Shown in pieces: positions 1 through 9,856 of a DNA stretch of 42,581 nucleotides. The position numbers were made by a program, and so were the translations under genes. Under the pieces are notes generated by a model. That model was not told where the DNA came from. It worked only from the letters and a program-made list of their open reading frames with translations, and made no database searches. Each line of letters begins with the position of its first letter. Position 1 is the stretch's first letter. Source of the DNA: Gammaproteobacteria bacterium (lineage in GTDB: Bacteria; Pseudomonadota; Gammaproteobacteria; Pseudomonadales; Balneatricaceae); contig JAAERS010000052.1 in the NCBI GenBank assembly GCA_024230095.1, positions 1 through 42,581 of the forward strand, read 5' to 3'.

Positions 1-2
1 AA

Positions 3-1454
3 GTGATTAAGCCAATTACACCCATTTCTATGGTGGTTAGTTTGCTGATGTTGTTGGCCCTGATGATAGGTCCGGTTGCCGCTGCATCGCTACCTGATTT
101 TACCGAGCTAGTCGAAGAGGCGGCGCCTGCGGTGGTGAATATTAGCACCACTCGCGAAATAAATCGGCGCCAGGCCTCTGCGCCTTTCAATTTTCCCGGT
201 CAGGAACAAATTCCGGAAATATTTCGACACTTTTTTGAGCGTCAATTCCCTGACATGCCGCAACAAAATGAGCAAGATGATCAGGGGCAGCAACAAATGC
301 CCCGGTCTGTGCCTCAGTCTTTAGGTTCCGGTTTCTTGATTAGTGAGGATGGTTACATTCTGACTAATCACCATGTAATTGCCCAAGCCGATGAGATTCT
401 GGTACGGCTCAATGATCGCCGTGAGTTGCAAGCGCAGCTTGTAGGTAGTGATGAGCGTTCTGATCTGGCCCTGCTTAAAATTGAGGCTCAAGGCCTGCCA
501 CATCTGACTTTGGCTGATTCAGATGCGCTCAAGGTGGGCGAGTGGGTGCTAGCCATTGGTTCACCTTTTGGTTTTGATTACTCGGTAACCGCTGGTATTG
601 TCAGTGCCAAAGGCAGGAATTTGCAGTCTGATACCTATGTGCCTTTTATTCAAACTGACGTGGCCATCAATCCAGGCAACTCAGGTGGCCCCCTGTTTAA
701 CCTCGATGGGGAGGTAGTGGGCATTAACTCACAAATTTATACTCGCTCTGGTGGTTTTATGGGTTTGAGTTTTGCTATACCAAGCAATATGGCGCGCAAT
801 ATTGTTGAGCAGTTGCGTGACAACGGTGCCGTCAATCGGGGTTGGTTGGGTGTGCATATTCAGGAAGTGAGTCAGGACTTGGCTGAATCCTTCGGCCTTG
901 ATAAAGCGATCGGTGCTCTGGTCGCCGAGGTGGTGGAGGATAGCCCAGCCGCAGTGGGCGGCTTGCAGGCTGGTGATATTATAACTCATGTAAATGGCCG
1001 TGAAGTTATTAAGTCAGGACAGGTTGTTCACTATGTTGGTGCCTTGGCGCCGGGTAAGGAAGCCGAGTTTACGGTTGTTCGAGACGGGGCCAGTATGCAG
1101 GTTAAGCTGGTTATTGGCAGTTTGGCTGATGCCGAAGCTAAAGCGAAAGAAATAGCCAAAAGCCAGGATGTTTATGTCGAACGTTTGGGCTTAACGGTAT
1201 TGAGTTTGGATGAAGATTTAGCGATTGAGTTACGCCTCAAATATGGTGTAGTGATCAGCGCTGTTGATGCTGAGACAGCTGCCGAGTTGGATTTGCGCGC
1301 TGGGGATATTATTACTAGCATGGCCAACCGCAAGGTGCTTGACCCTCAGCAGTTTGCTGATTTAGCACAAGCCCTGCCAAAAGGCCGTTCAATTGCTATA
1401 CGCATAGTGCGCGATGGCCGCTCTATGTATCAGGCATTTCGCCTTAATGACTAG
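3..1454 (+). CDS. mucD: Periplasmic DegP/MucD-type serine endoprotease with two PDZ domains
   Basis: Trypsin-fold HtrA-family protease/chaperone that degrades misfolded envelope proteins; MucD in Pseudomonas restrains the AlgU envelope-stress response. An N-terminal hydrophobic signal peptide (about residues 10-28, ending near AAA) predicts export. A Q/N-rich linker (about 55-105) is followed by the protease domain with a full triad: His124 (TNHHV), Asp154 (SDLALLKI) and Ser227 (GNSGGP). Two PDZ domains follow (about 280-370 and 395-480). The 483-residue length is normal for MucD/DegQ. The GTG at position 3 is at the window edge, so the true start could be the ATG at 30 or lie upstream; upstream genes are not visible. 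In Pseudomonas mucD also directly precedes lepA, which supports the name. A terminator-like hairpin follows. Confidence 0.93.
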   Translation: MIKPITPISMVVSLLMLLALMIGPVAAASLPDFTELVEEAAPAVVNISTTREINRRQASAPFNFPGQEQIPEIFRHFFERQFPDMPQQNEQDDQGQQQMPRSVPQSLGSGFLISEDGYILTNHHVIAQADEILVRLNDRRELQAQLVGSDERSDLALLKIEAQGLPHLTLADSDALKVGEWVLAIGSPFGFDYSVTAGIVSAKGRNLQSDTYVPFIQTDVAINPGNSGGPLFNLDGEVVGINSQIYTRSGGFMGLSFAIPSNMARNIVEQLRDNGAVNRGWLGVHIQEVSQDLAESFGLDKAIGALVAEVVEDSPAAVGGLQAGDIITHVNGREVIKSGQVVHYVGALAPGKEAEFTVVRDGASMQVKLVIGSLADAEAKAKEIAKSQDVYVERLGLTVLSLDEDLAIELRLKYGVVISAVDAETAAELDLRAGDIITSMANRKVLDPQQFADLAQALPKGRSIAIRIVRDGRSMYQAFRLND

Positions 1455-1492
1455 TCATAGGTAAGCCACTAGTTATAGCAAGGTGATGATGG

Positions 1493-1540
1493 GGTTGCGC
1501 GTTGTGGGGGCAAGGTATTGGCCCCACGCGCAGCTTTTTT
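1493..1540 (+). terminator. Rho-independent terminator after mucD
   Basis: A GC-rich stem with a small bulge pairs GTTGCGCG..GTGGGG (from 1494) with CCCCACGCGCAGC (1522-1534), directly followed by a T run (1535-1540). It lies about 40 bases after the mucD stop and separates mucD from lepA. Confidence 0.8.
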
Positions 1541-1837
1541 GCTGGAGTATTTCTGGAGTTGGTTGGCTATGCTAAGCGGGCTTGGCGAGCAGTGACTGGG
1601 TGACTAACCCATGGATGGTGCGTTGATTAGTCTTAAAGGGCTATTACTAACCCTTTAAGGTGTGGTTTGGTGATGTGAAGAGGACCCTTTTTAGTGGTGG
1701 TTAGGGTGGCTTTGCTGTACAATTTGGCCCCTTGTGAGCACTGCCTTTTTTTGCCCCCATAGGGGCTATTGGTAGATAGAGATTTGAGTCACCCAAGGTA
1801 CTGGCATTCGCTGCCAAAAGCCGTCAGGAATACCTGC
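1541..1837. other. Intergenic region between mucD terminator and lepA
   Basis: No convincing gene. It holds a perfect 9-bp inverted repeat (1632-1640 with 1651-1659), listed separately, and a TACAAT hexamer at 1718-1723 that could be a -10 element for lepA, although no good -35 lies at the expected distance. The lepA reading frame is open upstream to a TTG at 1769, but that segment is not LepA-like. Confidence 0.5.
1632..1659. repeat. Perfect 9-bp inverted repeat, 10-base loop
   Basis: CTTAAAGGG at 1632-1640 is the exact reverse complement of CCCTTTAAG at 1651-1659. No T run follows, so it does not look like an intrinsic terminator. It may be a regulator site or an RNA hairpin in a lepA leader; the sequence alone does not decide. 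Confidence 0.55.
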
Positions 1838-3640
1838 ATGTCCATTAATCCAAACATTCGTAATTTTTCCATTATTGCCCATATCGATCATGGTAAATCC
1901 ACCATAGCTGACCGCTTTATTCACCTTTGTGGTGGCCTTAGTGACCGTGAAATGGAACATCAGGTGCTGGATTCTATGGATATTGAGCGCGAGCGTGGTA
2001 TCACCATTAAGGCGCAAAGTGTGACCTTGAATTTTACCTCCAAGCGCAACGGCGAAGTCTATCAGTTGAATTTTATTGATACACCAGGGCATGTGGACTT
2101 CTCCTACGAGGTGTCTCGCTCCCTTGAGGCCTGTGAAGGTGCATTGTTAGTAGTCGATGCCGCTCAGGGTGTTGAGGCACAATCGGTAGCTAATTGCTAT
2201 ACCGCCATTGAGCAAGGTCTAGAAGTAGTCCCCGTACTGAACAAGATGGATTTGCCCCAAGCAGAGCCTGAGCGCGTAAAGCAGGAAATCGAAGAAGTGA
2301 TTGGTATCGATGCCACAGATGCTGTTGCCGCTTCGGCCAAGAGCGGCATGGGTATAGAGGATGTGCTGGAGCAACTGGTTGAACTGGTGCCGGCACCAGA
2401 TGGGGATGAAGATAAACCATTGCAGGCGTTGATTATTGATTCTTGGTTTGACAACTACTTGGGAGTGGTCTCTCTGGTGCGTATCAAGCAAGGTGTGATG
2501 CGTAAGAAAGATCGTGTGCTGGTAAAATCCACCGGCAATCATCATAACATTGATGACTTGGGTATATTTACCCCCAAACGTACCTCAACGGGCGTGCTAA
2601 AGGCTGGTGAAGTGGGCTATGTTGTGGCTGGCATTAAAGACATTCATGGTGCCCCCGTGGGTGATACCTTGACCCACGTGAAAACCGCCGACGTTGAAAG
2701 TTTACCCGGCTTCAAAAAAATTAAGCCGCAAGTATATGCTGGCTTGTTCCCGACCAGTTCAGATGATTACGAAGATTTTCGTGAAGCGCTAGCTAAATTG
2801 AGCCTTAACGATGCCTCTTTGTTCTATGAGCCAGAAAGTTCTGATGCCCTAGGTTTTGGTTTTCGCTGTGGCTTCCTTGGCATGTTGCACATGGAAATCA
2901 TCCAAGAGCGTTTAGAGCGTGAATACAATCTGGATCTGTTAACCACAGCGCCCACTGTAGTGTATGAGTTGGAACTAAATAATGGCGATACGATCTATGT
3001 AGATAACCCATCCAAATTACCGGACATGGGGCGCGTTAATGAAATGCGAGAGCCGATCGTAGAAGCTAATATTTTGGTGCCACAAGAACACTTGGGTAAT
3101 GTTATTAGCCTGTGTGTAGAAAAGCGTGGCGTGCAGCGTAATATGCAGTTTATGGCGACTCAGGTGGCGATCACCTATGATATGCCCATGAGTGAAGTGG
3201 TGTTGGACTTTTTTGATCGTCTAAAATCAGTCAGTCGTGGTTATGCTTCTCTGGAATATAACTTTGTGCGTTTTCAAGAAGCCAAGTTGGTACGTTTAGA
3301 TATTTTGATCAATGGTGACCGAGTTGATGCTCTGGCTGTCATCATGCATCGGGACAACGCTCAGGGTCGGGGCCGGGCCTTGTGCGAAAAGATGAAAGAA
3401 CTGATTCCACGGCAGATGTTTGATGTTGCTATACAGGCGGCCATTGGTGGGCAAATTATCTCGCGGACTACGGTGAAGGCTTTGCGTAAAAACGTGACAG
3501 CCAAGTGTTATGGTGGTGATATAAGCCGTAAAAAGAAATTGTTGGCCAAACAAAAAGAAGGCAAAAAGCGCATGAAGCAGGTTGGTAGTGTGGAAATTCC
3601 ACAAGATGCTTTCTTGGCTGTGCTCAAGGTAGACGGTTAA
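1838..3640 (+). CDS. lepA: Elongation factor 4, ribosome back-translocase LepA
   Basis: Translational GTPase that acts on the ribosome and is implicated in 30S biogenesis and in rescuing stalled or mistranslocated ribosomes. The G-domain motifs are intact: P-loop AHIDHGKST (about residues 14-22), DTPGH, NKMD and SAK. The family C-terminal region ends with a lysine-rich tail ([16 protein letters not shown]). From the ATG at 1838 the protein is 600 residues, the usual LepA size, and AGGAA lies 7 bases upstream. The frame is open to 1769, but those 23 residues are not conserved and have no ribosome binding site. First gene of a lepA-lepB-rnc-era-recO-acpS run on one strand, 28 bases before lepB. 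Confidence 0.97.
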   Translation: MSINPNIRNFSIIAHIDHGKSTIADRFIHLCGGLSDREMEHQVLDSMDIERERGITIKAQSVTLNFTSKRNGEVYQLNFIDTPGHVDFSYEVSRSLEACEGALLVVDAAQGVEAQSVANCYTAIEQGLEVVPVLNKMDLPQAEPERVKQEIEEVIGIDATDAVAASAKSGMGIEDVLEQLVELVPAPDGDEDKPLQALIIDSWFDNYLGVVSLVRIKQGVMRKKDRVLVKSTGNHHNIDDLGIFTPKRTSTGVLKAGEVGYVVAGIKDIHGAPVGDTLTHVKTADVESLPGFKKIKPQVYAGLFPTSSDDYEDFREALAKLSLNDASLFYEPESSDALGFGFRCGFLGMLHMEIIQERLEREYNLDLLTTAPTVVYELELNNGDTIYVDNPSKLPDMGRVNEMREPIVEANILVPQEHLGNVISLCVEKRGVQRNMQFMATQVAITYDMPMSEVVLDFFDRLKSVSRGYASLEYNFVRFQEAKLVRLDILINGDRVDALAVIMHRDNAQGRGRALCEKMKELIPRQMFDVAIQAAIGGQIISRTTVKALRKNVTAKCYGGDISRKKKLLAKQKEGKKRMKQVGSVEIPQDAFLAVLKVDG

Positions 3641-3668
3641 CCCCGGTTTGCTTGACTAGGAGAAACAC

Positions 3669-4472
3669 ATGGATTTTGATTTTGAGTTGGTGCTGGTTGT
3701 AGGCTGTGCCCTGTCAGGTATCGGTTGGGCTGTGGAGGCTTGGTGGTGGAAGCCGGCGCGCCTGCGTCGCTTGAATGACTCCGTTGTTGCCGCCGGAGGA
3801 CAGCTGCCAAACGATAGCCAATTGGCACTGCTTAAGGAGCCTGCGATAGCTGAATACAGTCGCTCTTTTTTTCCTGTATTGGCCCTTGTATTGGTGCTGC
3901 GCAGCTTTCTGTTCGAGCCTTACCAAATTCCGTCTGGTTCCATGTTACCTACCCTGCAGGTAGGTGATTTCATTGTGGTTAATAAATACACCTATGGCCT
4001 GCGTTTGCCTGTGATGGGCACTAAGATTATGCGTGTTAATGCACCACAGCGTGGTGATGTTATGGTGTTCAAATTCCCCCATGATACGGATATAAAGTAC
4101 ATCAAGCGTGTCGTGGGCATCCCCGGCGATAGCGTCACCTATGTAAATAAACAGATACTGATCAATGACAGGCCTATTCCACAAGAGTATGTGGGAATGG
4201 ATATTAGTGGCAATGAAATTATGCGTGAGGCCTTAGGAGATACCAACCACCTCATGTGGAAGCGTCCAGGTGATGGCCAAAACTGGCGCACAGAAGTTAT
4301 TCCTGAAGGACATTATTTCATGTTGGGTGATAACCGAGATGGTAGTAATGATAGTCGCTATTGGGGTCTAGTTAAGGAAGAGCTGATTGTGGGCAAGGCT
4401 GTGGCCGTGTGGATGCAGTGGAAGAAGCTCTTTAGTTTGCCGAGTTTCTCTACCGTTGGTAGCATTGAGTAA
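3669..4472 (+). CDS. lepB: Signal peptidase I
   Basis: Inner-membrane serine protease that removes signal peptides from exported proteins. Two N-terminal membrane segments (about residues 7-26 and 66-82) precede the periplasmic catalytic domain. Catalytic Ser91 lies in PSGSMLPT and general base Lys146 in YIKRVVGIPGD; the box GDNRDGSNDSR matches the family signature. At 267 residues it is close to Pseudomonas LepB and shorter than E. coli LepB (324). AGGAG sits just before the ATG. It follows lepA, as in most proteobacteria, and rnc starts 4 bases after its stop, suggesting coupled translation. Confidence 0.97.
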   Translation: MDFDFELVLVVGCALSGIGWAVEAWWWKPARLRRLNDSVVAAGGQLPNDSQLALLKEPAIAEYSRSFFPVLALVLVLRSFLFEPYQIPSGSMLPTLQVGDFIVVNKYTYGLRLPVMGTKIMRVNAPQRGDVMVFKFPHDTDIKYIKRVVGIPGDSVTYVNKQILINDRPIPQEYVGMDISGNEIMREALGDTNHLMWKRPGDGQNWRTEVIPEGHYFMLGDNRDGSNDSRYWGLVKEELIVGKAVAVWMQWKKLFSLPSFSTVGSIE

Positions 4473-4476
4473 AGCC

Positions 4477-5193
4477 ATGAAATCTGCCAGTAGTCATGCT
4501 CAGCAACGAAATCTGCAAGCTCTCAATTTGCGCTTGGGCTATCAGTTCAAGAACCCAGATCTATTGCAGTTGGCATTGAGCCATCGTTCGGTGGGTGCTA
4601 ATAACAATGAACGCTTGGAATTTCTTGGTGATTCGATTGTTAACTTTGTAATTGCTGAAGCTTTGTATCGCAAATTTCCTAAGGCTAAAGAAGGCCAATT
4701 AAGCCGCCTTAGAGCCAGTTTGGTAAAGGGTGTTACCTTGGCTGAACTTGGCAAAGAGCTTGGCTTGGGAGATTGCTTGCGCTTGGGTACTGGGGAGCGA
4801 AAAAGTGGTGGTCAGCGCCGTGAGTCTATTCTTGCTGATGCCTTGGAATCTACTATTGGTGCCATCTATCTAGACAGTGATATGAGTACTTGCCAGGCCT
4901 GCATTTTGACTTGGTTTGATGGTCGTTTGCATGACTTGGACTTGGATACTAATAACAAGGATGCAAAAACGCGCTTGCAGGAATATTTGCAGGCGCGTAA
5001 ACAAGAACTACCGGTATATGATCTGGTGCAAGTTAAAGGTCAGGACCACGAACAGACTTTTGTTATGTCGTGTCAGGTTGAGATGCTGGGTAAATCCACA
5101 CAGGCAGAAGCCAGCAGCCGCCGTATTGGTGAACAAAAAGCGGCAGCTTTAGCCTTACAGCTGCTAGAACAATCCGCTCCAGAGGAAATTTGA
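4477..5193 (+). CDS. rnc: Ribonuclease III
   Basis: Mg-dependent endonuclease that cuts double-stranded RNA in rRNA precursors and structured mRNAs. The N-terminal catalytic domain has the signature [10 protein letters not shown] (about residues 44-53) and the second acidic patch [11 protein letters not shown]-terminal double-stranded RNA binding domain ends in the basic [15 protein letters not shown] region. I chose the ATG at 4477, just after the lepB stop, giving 238 residues against 226 in E. coli. The frame is open far into lepB, but that is out-of-frame lepB sequence. The stop overlaps the era start by one base (TGATG). Confidence 0.96.
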   Translation: MKSASSHAQQRNLQALNLRLGYQFKNPDLLQLALSHRSVGANNNERLEFLGDSIVNFVIAEALYRKFPKAKEGQLSRLRASLVKGVTLAELGKELGLGDCLRLGTGERKSGGQRRESILADALESTIGAIYLDSDMSTCQACILTWFDGRLHDLDLDTNNKDAKTRLQEYLQARKQELPVYDLVQVKGQDHEQTFVMSCQVEMLGKSTQAEASSRRIGEQKAAALALQLLEQSAPEEI

Positions 5194-6128
5194 TGAGTGA
5201 CCTAATGCACTGGTTGGACGAGCAACCATCAGCATCACAACAGTGTGGCTATGTGGCGATTGTCGGCCGCCCCAATGTGGGTAAGTCAACCTTGTTGAAT
5301 CATATTCTAGGTCAGAAGATCAGCATTACCTCGCGCAAGCCACAGACTACTCGGCATCAAATACTGGGTATTAAAACTCAGGGTGATGTACAGATTGTCT
5401 ATGTAGATACGCCAGGGTTGCACCTAAATCAAACAGATAAAGCAATCAACCGTTACATGAACAAGGCGGCATCTAGTGCCCTGAAAGACGTTGATGCTGT
5501 GGTTTTTGTTCTGGATCGTACTTGTTGGAATGAGGCTGATGAGCACGTTTTTGAAAAGGTGCAGCACGTGCAATGCCCTGTTATTGTGGCCATCAATAAG
5601 GTGGATATTCTCGACGACAAGGAAACGCTTTTGCCCTTCTTGCAAATGGTGCAAAGCAAGCTGCCTGATGCTACTTTGGTGCCGATTGCGGCCAAACACG
5701 GACGTCATGTTGAGCGTGTTGAAGAGGCCGTGATGAGCCACTTGCCCCACAGTCAGCATTTTTTTCCAGAACACCAAATAACTGACCGTAGCTCACGCTT
5801 TATTGCTGCTGAATTGGTGCGCGAAAAGATTATGCGGCAGTTGGGGGACGAACTGCCTTATCAGATGACCGTCGAAATCGAAGAGTTTGAGCATGATGGT
5901 CGAGTATTGCATATCAGCGCTTTGATTCTAGTAGAGCGTAACGGCCAGAAACGCATTCTGATCGGTGATAAAGGTGAACGCATCAAACAGATCGGTCACG
6001 ACGCACGCTTGGATATGGAGCGCATGTTTGACACCAAGGTAATGCTGAACCTGTGGGTAAAAATTAAAAGCGGCTGGTCTGACGATGAACGGGCTTTGCA
6101 AAGCCTGGGTTACGACGGCTTGGAGTAA
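5193..6128 (+). CDS. era: Ribosome-assembly GTPase Era
   Basis: Essential GTPase that binds the 3' end of 16S rRNA and checks 30S assembly. The N-terminal Ras-like domain has GRPNVGKST (about residues 25-33), DTPGLH and NKVD. The C-terminal KH RNA-binding domain contains the [11 protein letters not shown] loop. The ATG at 5193 overlaps the rnc stop and is preceded by GAGGAAA; a TTG one codon upstream is less likely. The 311 residues compare with 301 in E. coli. Conserved partner of rnc and recO. Confidence 0.97.
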   Translation: MSDLMHWLDEQPSASQQCGYVAIVGRPNVGKSTLLNHILGQKISITSRKPQTTRHQILGIKTQGDVQIVYVDTPGLHLNQTDKAINRYMNKAASSALKDVDAVVFVLDRTCWNEADEHVFEKVQHVQCPVIVAINKVDILDDKETLLPFLQMVQSKLPDATLVPIAAKHGRHVERVEEAVMSHLPHSQHFFPEHQITDRSSRFIAAELVREKIMRQLGDELPYQMTVEIEEFEHDGRVLHISALILVERNGQKRILIGDKGERIKQIGHDARLDMERMFDTKVMLNLWVKIKSGWSDDERALQSLGYDGLE

Positions 6129-6131
6129 ACG

Positions 6132-6869
6132 GTGTTTGACGCTGGCCAACTGCAACCTGCTTATGTCTTACATAGTCGGCCATTTCGTGACACGAGTTTG
6201 ATTGTAGATGCTTGGTGTATGTACACTGGGCGGCAAACGTTATTGGTAAAAGGAGCGCGTAAAGCTCAGGGTCGCCAGCCAGCTAAACGCACGCTGTTAC
6301 AACCATTTCAGCCACTGCAGCTCAGTTATAGGGGGCGTGGCGAAATGAGTTTGTTGACCCAAATTGAAGGGGCGGGTGTGCCCCTGATGCTACAGGGAAA
6401 GGCACTCTTCAGTGGCCTGTATATGAATGAGTTGTTGCTACGCTTATTGCCTATCGCTGACCCTCACGTTGACTTGTTTGCATATTACCAGGCCGGATTA
6501 AATCATTTGCAAAGAACACAGGATGTTGAACCGGCATTACGTAGTTTTGAATCCAGCTTGTTAATGGAATTGGGCTACCATGTTGACTTGTCCTGCGATA
6601 TGGTCAGCAGAGCACCTATTAATGCCAAGGCGGGGTATCTGCTGATCGCACTGCAAGGTGTGCAAGAGGTAGCTTTGGGCTCCGTGGCGGCGGGCGCGAT
6701 GGTCCTGCCTGGTGTGGCCCTGCTAGAGTTGCTGGCCGGGGGCGAATTGAGCCCTCAAGCACGCAAAGTGGGCAAGTATATAGCCCGAACTAATTTGGAT
6801 GCGGTATTGGGTGATAAGCCCTTACGCAGTCGGGAATTATTCCGCCAACTTGATTTTAATGGAAGTTGA
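6132..6869 (+). CDS. recO: DNA repair protein RecO
   Basis: Recombination mediator that works with RecF and RecR to load RecA on SSB-coated single-stranded DNA. The N-terminal OB-fold (about residues 1-80; AYVLHSRPFRDTSLIVD, then LLVKGARK) is typical, followed by the helical domain. No zinc-binding cysteine set is seen in the C-terminal part, as in E. coli RecO. It starts with GTG three bases after the era stop. In most gammaproteobacteria pdxJ comes next; here acpS follows directly, 2 bases after the recO stop. Confidence 0.93.
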   Translation: MFDAGQLQPAYVLHSRPFRDTSLIVDAWCMYTGRQTLLVKGARKAQGRQPAKRTLLQPFQPLQLSYRGRGEMSLLTQIEGAGVPLMLQGKALFSGLYMNELLLRLLPIADPHVDLFAYYQAGLNHLQRTQDVEPALRSFESSLLMELGYHVDLSCDMVSRAPINAKAGYLLIALQGVQEVALGSVAAGAMVLPGVALLELLAGGELSPQARKVGKYIARTNLDAVLGDKPLRSRELFRQLDFNGS

Positions 6870-6871
6870 AT

Positions 6872-7246
6872 ATGGTAAAGGCCGTTGGTACCGATATTGT
6901 AACAATTGAAAGGGTTGCTGCAGCAGTTAAACGCGGCGGTGAGCGCTTTTTGGAGCGTATTTTGACACCATTTGAACAATCTCAGTATCAGGCCAGAGGC
7001 AACAGCATTAGCTATGTGGCGAAGCGCTTTGCCGCCAAAGAAGCTGTGGCTAAGGCCTTAGGTACCGGGATAGGTCGAGGTATTTCTTGGCAACATATAC
7101 AGATTGAAAATGATGAGCAAGGGGCGCCACAATTAGTGCTCACGGGCCCTGCTGCAGAACGTCAGGCACAATTAGGTTCACGCCAAGCCCATATCAGTAT
7201 TGCTGATGAGGTGGATCAGGCTATCGCCTTTGTGGTGTTGAGTTAA
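6872..7246 (+). CDS. acpS: Holo-[acyl-carrier-protein] synthase
   Basis: Transfers 4'-phosphopantetheine from CoA to the serine of acyl carrier protein, activating it for fatty-acid synthesis. The family motifs are present: VGTDIVTIERV at the N terminus (catalytic Asp) and RFAAKEAVAKALGTGI in the middle (metal-binding Glu). The ATG at 6872 gives 124 residues (126 in E. coli) and has GGAAG six bases upstream; the in-frame TTG at 6866 is poorer. Last gene of the lepA run. Confidence 0.95.
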   Translation: MVKAVGTDIVTIERVAAAVKRGGERFLERILTPFEQSQYQARGNSISYVAKRFAAKEAVAKALGTGIGRGISWQHIQIENDEQGAPQLVLTGPAAERQAQLGSRQAHISIADEVDQAIAFVVLS

Positions 7247-7459
7247 TTGAATAATTGAGGACGCCTTTACACAGTTAGCCATTTTGTTTGCCGTTAATAC
7301 AGCAACGTCTATAAAGGCACAACTCGCGTCGATCAATGACTCTTAATGATTGCTTCACTTAAGAAGGGCGCTTTTTGCACGCTAGCGCAGAGTGTAGTAG
7401 CAGTTTATAAAAAGGTTTCATAGGGTTTCAGGTTGACCTGAACAATGAGGAACACCAGG

Positions 7460-8359
7460 ATGAGTGGATTACCAAAATTTCCTACTATTGAAGACTATAT
7501 CGGTCACACGCCGCTGGTGAGGTTGCAGCGTTTACCCGGTGAGACTAGCAACATCATTTTGGCCAAACTGGAAGGTAACAACCCGGCTGGTTCGGTCAAA
7601 GATCGCCCCGCATTAAGCATGATCAACGAAGCTGAAAAACGCGGTCAAATTCAGCCTGGCGATACCTTAGTTGAAGCAACCAGTGGTAATACTGGCATTG
7701 CCTTGGCAATGGCGGCGGCTATTAAAGGTTACAAGATGGTGTTAATTATGCCCGATAACATGAGTATGGAACGCAAAGCGTCCATGTCGGCTTATGGGGC
7801 GACATTGATCGAAGTGACACCAGAACAAGGCATGGAGGGGGCCCGTGACCTCGCTATTGCCATGCAAGAGCGTGGTCAAGGTGTATTGTTGAACCAGTTC
7901 GCTAATCCTGATAATCCTTTAGCCCACTACCAAACGACAGGGCCAGAAATCTGGCAGCAAACGCAGGGCAAAATCACTCATTTGGTCAGTTCCATGGGCA
8001 CTACGGGCACCATTATGGGATTGTCAGACTATTTTAAAGAGCAAAATCCAGCAATACAAATACATGGCTTGCAACCCACTGATGGTTCTTCTATTCCGGG
8101 TATTCGCCGTTGGCCAGAGGCTTATCTACCCGATATATTTGATAACACCAAAGTGGATGCAACCATTGATATGGAACAAGCCGAGGCGGAGCAAACTATG
8201 CGCGATTTAGCTACCAAAGAAGGTATTTTTTCCGGTGTGTCTTCAGGTGGTTCTGTGGCAGGGGCTTTGCGCTTGTCCAAACAAGTGAGCAATGCCGTTA
8301 TTGTTTGCATCATTTGTGATCGTGGCGACCGCTACTTGTCTACTGGGGTTTATAACTAG
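7460..8359 (+). CDS. cysM: Cysteine synthase B (O-acetylserine sulfhydrylase B)
   Basis: PLP enzyme that makes cysteine from O-acetylserine and sulfide or thiosulfate. The PLP lysine is Lys47 in NPAGSVKDRP. The substrate loop TSGNTG and phosphate-binding GTTGT are present. HTPLVRLQRL near the N terminus and the 299-residue length fit CysM better than CysK. The ATG at 7460 has GAGGAA upstream; an ATG at 7445 lacks one. rlmD follows after 2 bases, matching the Pseudomonas cysM-rlmD-relA-mazG order. No gacS/barA-like gene precedes it here. Confidence 0.92.
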   Translation: MSGLPKFPTIEDYIGHTPLVRLQRLPGETSNIILAKLEGNNPAGSVKDRPALSMINEAEKRGQIQPGDTLVEATSGNTGIALAMAAAIKGYKMVLIMPDNMSMERKASMSAYGATLIEVTPEQGMEGARDLAIAMQERGQGVLLNQFANPDNPLAHYQTTGPEIWQQTQGKITHLVSSMGTTGTIMGLSDYFKEQNPAIQIHGLQPTDGSSIPGIRRWPEAYLPDIFDNTKVDATIDMEQAEAEQTMRDLATKEGIFSGVSSGGSVAGALRLSKQVSNAVIVCIICDRGDRYLSTGVYN

Positions 8360-8361
8360 TT

Positions 8362-9789
8362 ATGGCTCGTTTATCACCGTTACAAAAAAAGCTGAAGCTA
8401 AAGCAAAAAGCCGCCTCTACTAAGCAGCAAAATGCTCAAACTCAAGCCGCTACCGAGGCCGTCACTTTGCCGAAGGGCAAGCATATCCAAGTGGCATTGG
8501 ATGACTTTAGCCATGATGGTCGCGCTGTTGGCCGCTGGCATGGTAAAGCGGTGTTTGTCGCTGGGGCGCTGCCCGGTGAACAGATACAAGCCGAAGTGTT
8601 GCATGATCACAAAAATTTTGCGGAAGCAAAACTTTTGCAAATAAACCACTCTAGTGACCTACGCCAAGTCCCGCCTTGTCCCCATTATATAGACTGTGGT
8701 GGCTGCCAGTTACAACATGTAAAGCCTGAGCATCAGGTAACTTTGAAACAGGCTGCTATAGCCCAGCAATTACAGCGTATTGGTAAAGTTGATGTACCTA
8801 ACTGGGTTGCTCCTTTAGTGTTTGATAGTCAGGGTTATCGCCGGCGGGCGCACTTAGCAACCCGCTATTTTGCTGATAGTCATACCTTATTATTGGGGTT
8901 CCGACAGGCTGGGCATCGGCATATCGTGCCCATCGATCACTGTGTGGTGTTGGAGCCGGCTTTGGATGTATTGATCAGCCCTCTTCGCACGGCTATATTG
9001 GCGACGGCTGATCCTAGTGCTTATAGTCATGTGGAGCTGTTGCAAGCGGATCAACAAAAGCTGGTGGTTTTGCAGTCACAAGCGCGACTGGCCGGTGAGG
9101 ATGAGCAAGTATGGCAGGAACTTGCCCTAAGCACTGAGGCGGCCATTGAAGTACGTCAGCCTGATGAGCAAGTCAGTTACTTTGGTGATGCCAATGGTCT
9201 ATGCCAATATCAGCTTGCCATCGGTGCTGATAGTCATCGAAAACAAGATAACCTACGCATCGCATTTTCTAGTCAGGATTTTGTGCAGGTAAATGCTCAG
9301 GCGAATACAGCTATGGTGCAACAGGCTATGGCATGGTTGCAAATTCGGCCTGATGACAAAATATTGGATTTGTTTTGCGGCACGGGTAATTTTTCTTTGC
9401 CGGCCGCCAGCTTAGGGGCTAGCGTCCTAGGGGTAGAAGGTGATGCTGCTATGGTGCAGCAAGCAGCGAGCAATGCGCAGCTAAATGATCTAACAGTAGA
9501 GTTTAAAAAAGCAGACCTGTTTGCTGCTGATGCACGTCACATTTGGCATGGGCAGCATTTTAACAAGGTTCTTATGGACCCGCCACGGGCCGGTGCCAAG
9601 TCGGTGCACAAGCTCTTGGCAGGCCAGCCTATTGAAAAATTGGTGTATATATCTTGTAATCCCGCTTCCATGGCAAGGGACTTACAAGGGTTACAAAAAT
9701 TAGGGCTTAAAATTGTGCAAGTGGGCAGTATTGATATGTTCCCTCATACACCCCATTTAGAAGTAATGACGCTGTTAGAAAAAGCCTAA
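8362..9789 (+). CDS. rlmD: 23S rRNA (uracil-1939-C5)-methyltransferase
   Basis: SAM-dependent enzyme that makes m5U1939 in 23S rRNA. A basic N-terminal extension precedes a TRAM RNA-binding domain (about residues 40-95). A [4Fe-4S] site is formed by Cys106, Cys112, Cys115 and Cys194, the RlmD pattern. The methyltransferase domain has SAM motif ILDLFCGTGNFSLPAA (from about 334), DPPRAG (406-411) and the catalytic Cys432 in SCNPASMARDL. The 475 residues exceed the 433 of E. coli, mainly at the N terminus. It starts 2 bases after cysM. Confidence 0.94.
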   Translation: MARLSPLQKKLKLKQKAASTKQQNAQTQAATEAVTLPKGKHIQVALDDFSHDGRAVGRWHGKAVFVAGALPGEQIQAEVLHDHKNFAEAKLLQINHSSDLRQVPPCPHYIDCGGCQLQHVKPEHQVTLKQAAIAQQLQRIGKVDVPNWVAPLVFDSQGYRRRAHLATRYFADSHTLLLGFRQAGHRHIVPIDHCVVLEPALDVLISPLRTAILATADPSAYSHVELLQADQQKLVVLQSQARLAGEDEQVWQELALSTEAAIEVRQPDEQVSYFGDANGLCQYQLAIGADSHRKQDNLRIAFSSQDFVQVNAQANTAMVQQAMAWLQIRPDDKILDLFCGTGNFSLPAASLGASVLGVEGDAAMVQQAASNAQLNDLTVEFKKADLFAADARHIWHGQHFNKVLMDPPRAGAKSVHKLLAGQPIEKLVYISCNPASMARDLQGLQKLGLKIVQVGSIDMFPHTPHLEVMTLLEKA

Positions 9790-9809
9790 AGGAATTGGCA
9801 ATAGACACT

Positions 9810-9841
9810 TTGACTTAGCCGCGGCGTCTAATAATTATAAA
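9810..9841 (+). promoter_or_regulatory. Candidate sigma-70 promoter of relA
   Basis: TTGACT at 9810-9815 (5 of 6 to consensus) is followed by an AT-rich block; TAATTA at 9832-9837 (16-base spacing) or TATAAA at 9836-9841 could be the -10. It lies just upstream of the relA ATG, giving a very short leader. The exact -10 is uncertain. Confidence 0.4.
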
Positions 9842-9856
9842 TAGTGGATTTGTATT

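Noticed and set aside
1769-1837. Upstream extension of lepA by 23 residues
   Set aside because: Not LepA-like, no ribosome binding site at TTG 1769, and the family length fits the ATG at 1838.
5424-5777. Long minus-strand open frame inside era (117 codons)
   Set aside because: A shadow of a strongly supported gene, with no family features or start signal.
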